Assembly: GCA_003242355.1 (NCBI GenBank)
Contig: QGUH01000099.1
Span: forward strand, 1 to 8,783
Reading direction: 5' to 3'
DNA: 8,783 nt
Source of the DNA: Pseudomonadota bacterium
GTDB lineage: Bacteria > Myxococcota_A > Polyangia > Polyangiales > Polyangiaceae
This document shows, piece after piece, positions 5,505-8,783 of the stretch. The notes beneath the pieces are model-generated. The model did not search any database. It was not told the DNA's origin and saw only the letters and a list, made by a program, of their open reading frames with translations. How positions within the stretch are numbered: the first letter of the stretch is position 1; each line of letters starts with the position of its first letter. A program made the translations under genes and the position numbers.

Positions 5505-7373
5505 ATGATCGGTTTTCGGAGCTCGTTCCGAACGGCATTTCGTCTGTTCTTTGCGTTGCTGGCTCCCGGCGTTGCGTTCCTTGCCTGTAACGTCGAGGAC
5601 GAGGATGGCTACACGTTCAGCGATGGGCGCGGAGGCGCCATCGGGACCGATTCCGGCGAGGGACTTTCCGGGGCCGCCGACGGCGGTTCGGAGGGCAATG
5701 GGATCTCCCCCGGAACGGGTGGACGCACGGGGAACGAAGGCGGCACCAAGACGAGTGGCGGCTCCAAAGCGAGCAGCAGCACCGAGACGAGCGGCGGAGT
5801 GACCACGTCGAACGGCGGGGAAACGGGATTCGGCGACGCCGCTGGCGCAGGTGGCTCGAGCGATCCCGGATCCGGCAACGTGCCCGGCGACGGCGGAGCG
5901 GCGGGCGGTAGCGACCCGGGCGAGGGCGGCGGCTCCGGAAACGAACAGCAAGGTGAGTGCATGCCGGGCCAGACGCGCCCGTGCAGCGAAGGCGGGTTTC
6001 TCGGCACGTGCGCCATGGGCTCGCAGCTCTGCACCGACGAGGGCACCTGGGGCGCGTGCAACATCGAGCCGGCCGAAGCCGACTCGTGCGAAGAGGGCAA
6101 CGACGACAACTGCAACGGCACCATCAACGAGGGCTGCCCCTGCGTCGGCAACGAAACCCGCTCCTGCGCCGAAGCGGGCGCCATGGGCCGCTGCGCCGAA
6201 GGCGTTCAGGAGTGCGTCGACGGCGCTTGGGGAAACTGCAGCATCGAGCCCGCAGCCGCGGACGGATGCGACCCGGGCAACGACGACAACTGCAATGGCG
6301 TGCCCAACGAAGGCTGCGAGTGCGTCCAAGGCGAGATGCGCTCGTGCGCCGACGGCGGCCTGTTGGGCGCGTGCGCCAGCGGCACGCAGACCTGCGGGGC
6401 CAACGGCAAGTGGGGCCCCTGCAGCATCACCCCCGCCGCCAAAGACACCTGCGAGCCAGACAACGACGACAACTGCAACGGCACCCCGAACGAAGGCTGC
6501 CCCTGCGTCGGCGACGAAACCCGCTCGTGTGCGGAGGCCGGAGCCCTCGGCGCTTGCGCGAAAGGCATCCAGCAGTGCGAAAACGGCAAATGGGGCGCCT
6601 GCAGTATCACCCCCGCCGCCAAAGACACGTGCGCTTCCGGAAACGACGCCAACTGCAACGGCATTCCCAACGAAGGCTGCGGCTGCATCCAGGGGCAGAC
6701 GCGCCCCTGCTCCCAAGGCGGCCTCTTCGGAAAATGCGCCGCCGGCACCCAGACGTGCACGGCACAGGGAACCTGGGGCGCTTGCAGCATTGCGCCCTCC
6801 GCCGAGGACACGTGCGTCGAGGGCAACGACGACAACTGCAACGGCACGCCCAATCAGGGCTGCTTGTGCATCAACAACGTGACCACGCGCTCGTGCGGCG
6901 ATTGCGACGACGGCAAGCAGGTGTGCACCAACGGCAAGACCGGCCAGTACGGCGCGTGCACCGGAGCCACCGGCGTGCGCACCACTTATTACCGCGACGC
7001 CGATGGGGACGGCTGGGGCTCGTCCGCGACGACCACCAGTTGCTCCAAAACCCCTCCCTCGGGTTACGTGGACAGGACCGGCGATTGCTGCGACAGCGAC
7101 AAGAACGCCTACCCCGGGCAGAGCACGTACTTCGAAGCCAAGAACGCCTGCGGCAGCTGGGACTACGACTGTTCTGGCGGGGTCACCACGTCTCCGGTGT
7201 CGCGCGGAAACGGCTGTCGTGCCGGCACGACGTACCCCACGTGCGAGACGGTTACCCAGTACTACGACGAGACGTACTGCGGCACGACGAACGCCCACTG
7301 CGCCTGCGCCGAGACCGGAATCCAAACCTGCACCGTGGGGTGCGGCGGGGCGTACAAGATCAAATGCAAGTGA
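5505..7373 (+). CDS. Surface lipoprotein with five Cys-rich repeats and a MopE-like metal-binding C-terminus
   Basis: 622 residues from ATG 5505. This start is chosen over ATG 5478 because GGAGAGGAG (5489-5497) sits 7 nt before it and the resulting signal (MIGFRSS, hydrophobic 10-27, FLA-C28) has a good lipobox. The upstream ATG has no clear ribosome site. Residues 33-150 are a Gly/Ser/Thr linker. Residues 152-454 are five repeats of about 60 residues with RxC, GxC, QxC, WGxC, DxC and NxDxNCNG. Residues 455-490 look like a shortened sixth repeat. Residues 495-540 read DADGDGWG (D498, D500, D502) then GDCCDSD and YPG, the pattern of the MopE-type 'putative metal-binding motif', so Ca or other metal binding is inferred. 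The protein probably sits on the outer membrane; its ligand is unknown. No operon partner is evident. Confidence 0.88.
   Translation: MIGFRSSFRTAFRLFFALLAPGVAFLACNVEDEDGYTFSDGRGGAIGTDSGEGLSGAADGGSEGNGISPGTGGRTGNEGGTKTSGGSKASSSTETSGGVTTSNGGETGFGDAAGAGGSSDPGSGNVPGDGGAAGGSDPGEGGGSGNEQQGECMPGQTRPCSEGGFLGTCAMGSQLCTDEGTWGACNIEPAEADSCEEGNDDNCNGTINEGCPCVGNETRSCAEAGAMGRCAEGVQECVDGAWGNCSIEPAAADGCDPGNDDNCNGVPNEGCECVQGEMRSCADGGLLGACASGTQTCGANGKWGPCSITPAAKDTCEPDNDDNCNGTPNEGCPCVGDETRSCAEAGALGACAKGIQQCENGKWGACSITPAAKDTCASGNDANCNGIPNEGCGCIQGQTRPCSQGGLFGKCAAGTQTCTAQGTWGACSIAPSAEDTCVEGNDDNCNGTPNQGCLCINNVTTRSCGDCDDGKQVCTNGKTGQYGACTGATGVRTTYYRDADGDGWGSSATTTSCSKTPPSGYVDRTGDCCDSDKNAYPGQSTYFEAKNACGSWDYDCSGGVTTSPVSRGNGCRAGTTYPTCETVTQYYDETYCGTTNAHCACAETGIQTCTVGCGGAYKIKCK
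5958..6866 (+). repeat. Five tandem ~60-residue coding repeats with A-B-A-B-A order
   Basis: Repeat starts are C152, C213, C273, C334 and C394, and the next equivalent Cys is C455; spacings are 61, 60, 61, 60 and 61 residues. Odd repeats share (Q/E)(T/M)R(P/S)C followed by GG and two large residues before G. Even repeats share VG(N/D)ETRSCAEAGA. Every second repeat is exactly 121 codons apart, so the true unit is two repeats (363 nt). Repeats also share long DNA stretches, for example around 6422-6450 and 6602-6630, pointing to fairly recent duplication or conversion. Confidence 0.85.
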
Positions 7374-7637
7374 CGAGCAGCTGGAAGCGACCGGCGGCCC
7401 CGACGAGCAGGATTCCTGAGCACGACGCTTGGGTTTCTTGGCGCTCGGGGCGCCGATCGACGGCGGTCGCGCCGGCACGCGCACGGGGTCCTGGCGCCGT
7501 CGCGATGGCAGCGGCGCCACCGGCACGCAAACTCGGCCTGCCCGGCGCGTCCCGGCGTCGCCGACCGGTCCTGTTTCGCCCGCGTGAACATCCATCGCGC
7601 ATACCAGCCACGCACCAGTTGCTCCAAAACCCCTCCC
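7034..7637 (+). repeat. 25-nt exact direct repeat, one copy in a gene and one between genes
   Basis: The 25-nt sequence beginning CACCAGTTGCTCC occurs at 7034-7058, inside the metal-binding region of the repeat lipoprotein, and again at 7613-7637, 31 bp before the flavoprotein start codon. The copies are 579 bp apart, a multiple of three, so both read TSCSKTPP in the same frame. Flanking bases differ immediately on both sides. Chance is very unlikely at this length. Confidence 0.8.
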
Positions 7638-7667
7638 CAGAGCCCCGGGCCGTGCTCCACTTCTCGG
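7374..7667 (+). other. 294-bp gap between the lipoprotein and flavoprotein genes
   Basis: No gene is supported here. It holds a perfect 8-bp inverted repeat TGGCGCCG/CGGCGCCA (7492-7499 and 7512-7519, 12-nt loop) that could end transcription of the upstream gene, two 9-nt direct repeats (GACGAGCAG at 7372 and 7400; CCGGCACGC at 7472 and 7520), and the second copy of the 25-nt repeat. The frame of the upstream gene stays open across the gap after its TGA and runs into the flavoprotein, but the translation resembles nothing I recognise. Confidence 0.5.
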
Positions 7668-8783
7668 GTGACGGACGAACACGTTCTCTCGACCCGGTGC
7701 TGCATCGTGGGCGGCGGGCCCGCGGGGATGATGCTCGGGCTGCTCTTGGCCCGCGCGGGCGTCGACGTCGTAGTGCTGGAGGCGCACGCCGACTTCTTGC
7801 GGGATTTCCGCGGAGACACGGTGCACCCCTCGACGCTCGAGCTGCTCGCGGAGCTCGGCATCAAAGAACGCTTCGACGCGCTGCCGCAGCAACGCGTGCG
7901 CCACATCAAGATCTTGGTGGATGGCGAGCTCGTGCCGCTCGTCGACTTCGACGGCATCGAGCCGTTCGGGTACCTGTCGTTCGTCCCGCAGTGGGAGTTC
8001 TTGGATTTCTTGGCGCGCGAGGCCAAGCGATCGCCGAGCTTCCACTTGCTCATGAGCACGCGCGCCCAATCGCTGCTGTTCGCGGGCAGCCGCGTGAGCG
8101 GGGTGCGCGCCGCGGGTGAATCGGGGCCGCTGCGCGTCGAAGCGGACCTCGTCATCGGCTGTGACGGGCGCAACTCGAAGCTTCGCGCGCAAGCGGGCCT
8201 CGAGGTGACGAACCTCGGCGCGCCGATGGACGTGCTCTGGTTTCGCCTGCCGCGCGCGTCGACGGATCCGAGCGATACCTTCGGCGTGGCGACGCGCGGG
8301 CGCTTCATGCTGCTGCTCCGGCGCGAGGCGTACTGGCAAGTCGGCTTCGTGGTGTCGAAGGCGGAATCGACGCGTGTGTTCGAGCAACCGATCGAGGCGT
8401 TCCGGAGCGCGATCGTTCGGCGCGTGCCGTGGCTCGAAGCGCGCGTTCGGGCGCTCGAGTGGACCGACGTCAAGCGTCTCGAAGTGCGCGTCGATCGCCT
8501 GAGGCGCTGGCATCGTCCGGGCCTGTTGTTCATCGGCGACGCCGCCCATGCGATGTCGCCGATCGGCGGCGTGGGCATCAACCTGGCGATTCAGGACGCC
8601 GTGGCCGCGGCCAACGCGCTCGTCCCGGCGCTCGAACGCCCCGGCACCCCGGACGAATCCGTGCTCGCGTCGATCGCCAAGCGTCGCGCGCTGCCCACGC
8701 GCGCGACCCAAGTCGTCCAGGTGCTGATCCAGCGCGCCGTCATCGAGCCCGCGCTGGCGAGCGAGGACGACGGGAGCCCCGCC
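7668..8783 (+). CDS. FAD-dependent monooxygenase, UbiH/PheA type (3' end cut by the window)
   Basis: 372 residues are present and the frame is still open at the window end. Such flavoproteins are usually about 400 residues, so only the C-terminal end is missing. GGGPAG at 15-20 is the FAD-binding GxGxxG, preceded by a beta strand (TRCCIV) and followed by the conserved acidic residue in VVVLEAH. RDFRGDTVHPSTLELL follows at about 45-60. D166-G167 (IGCDGRNS) is the DG motif, and GDAAHAMSPIGGVGIN (290-305) is the second FAD/ribityl motif. The family (FAD_binding_3) hydroxylates aromatic or quinone-like substrates with NAD(P)H and oxygen in the cytosol; the substrate here is unknown. GTG 7668 was chosen because it places the FAD motif at the usual distance from the N-terminus; there is no strong ribosome site, and an in-frame GTG at 7587 would add 27 residues. 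Confidence 0.88.
   Translation, partial: MTDEHVLSTRCCIVGGGPAGMMLGLLLARAGVDVVVLEAHADFLRDFRGDTVHPSTLELLAELGIKERFDALPQQRVRHIKILVDGELVPLVDFDGIEPFGYLSFVPQWEFLDFLAREAKRSPSFHLLMSTRAQSLLFAGSRVSGVRAAGESGPLRVEADLVIGCDGRNSKLRAQAGLEVTNLGAPMDVLWFRLPRASTDPSDTFGVATRGRFMLLLRREAYWQVGFVVSKAESTRVFEQPIEAFRSAIVRRVPWLEARVRALEWTDVKRLEVRVDRLRRWHRPGLLFIGDAAHAMSPIGGVGINLAIQDAVAAANALVPALERPGTPDESVLASIAKRRALPTRATQVVQVLIQRAVIEPALASEDDGSPA

Noticed and set aside
7374..7667. Possible translational fusion of genes 3 and 4, since the frame stays open after the TGA
   Set aside because: The intervening translation is Arg/Pro-rich and unlike any domain, and gene 4 is complete at its N-terminus from GTG 7668; stop readthrough is not supported.
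5385..8711. Very long minus-strand open frame (1108 residues) opposite genes 3 and 4
   Set aside because: It is antisense to two well-supported genes, is rich in Ala/Gly/Arg/Val as expected from the complement of GC-rich codons, and resembles no family.

Overview
The window reads as one end of a draft contig from a large-genome, high-GC myxobacterium (Myxococcota, most like Polyangiales/Sorangium-type genomes). The evidence is GC-rich codon use, three exported proteins each with a long Gly/Ser/Thr-rich linker after a lipoprotein-like signal, 'myxo disulfide' (DUF4215-type) repeats, and a MopE-like metal-binding tail. This assignment is an inference from protein style; no rRNA or marker gene is present.

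Layout. Positions 1 to about 57 are not genomic: they match, gap-free, an error-containing Illumina Nextera i5 adapter (P5 segment, 8-nt index slot, Read-1 transposase adapter). Genomic sequence starts at about 58. Gene 1 (143-1858, +) is a lipoprotein with a Cys-containing all-beta-looking module followed by a glycoside hydrolase family 12 (GH12) domain; the canonical nucleophile Glu appears to be missing. It converges on gene 2 across a 159-bp gap filled with hairpins. Gene 2 (2018-4357, -) is an exported protein with five DUF4215-type Cys repeats and a seven-bladed RCC1-like propeller. A 1.1-kb gap with no convincing gene separates it from the divergent gene 3 (5505-7373, +). Gene 3 is a lipoprotein with five ~60-residue Cys-rich repeats, arranged as an A-B-A-B-A series, and a C-terminal Asp-rich putative metal-binding region. 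After a 294-bp gap, gene 4 (7668 to the window end, +, incomplete) is an FAD-dependent monooxygenase of the UbiH/PheA type.

How they fit together. Genes 1-3 are cell-surface or secreted proteins of the same architectural style (signal, low-complexity linker, modular extracellular domains). They are on alternating strands, so they are separate transcription units and not an operon. Gene 1 probably targets plant-type beta-glucan; genes 2 and 3 have no assignable substrate. Gene 4 is cytosolic flavoenzyme metabolism and looks unrelated. I see no defence system, CRISPR array, mobile element, tRNA or rRNA. The most notable points are the adapter at the contig end, the atypical GH12 active site, the two-unit repeat series in gene 3, and a 25-nt exact, same-frame duplication linking gene 3 to the leader of gene 4.
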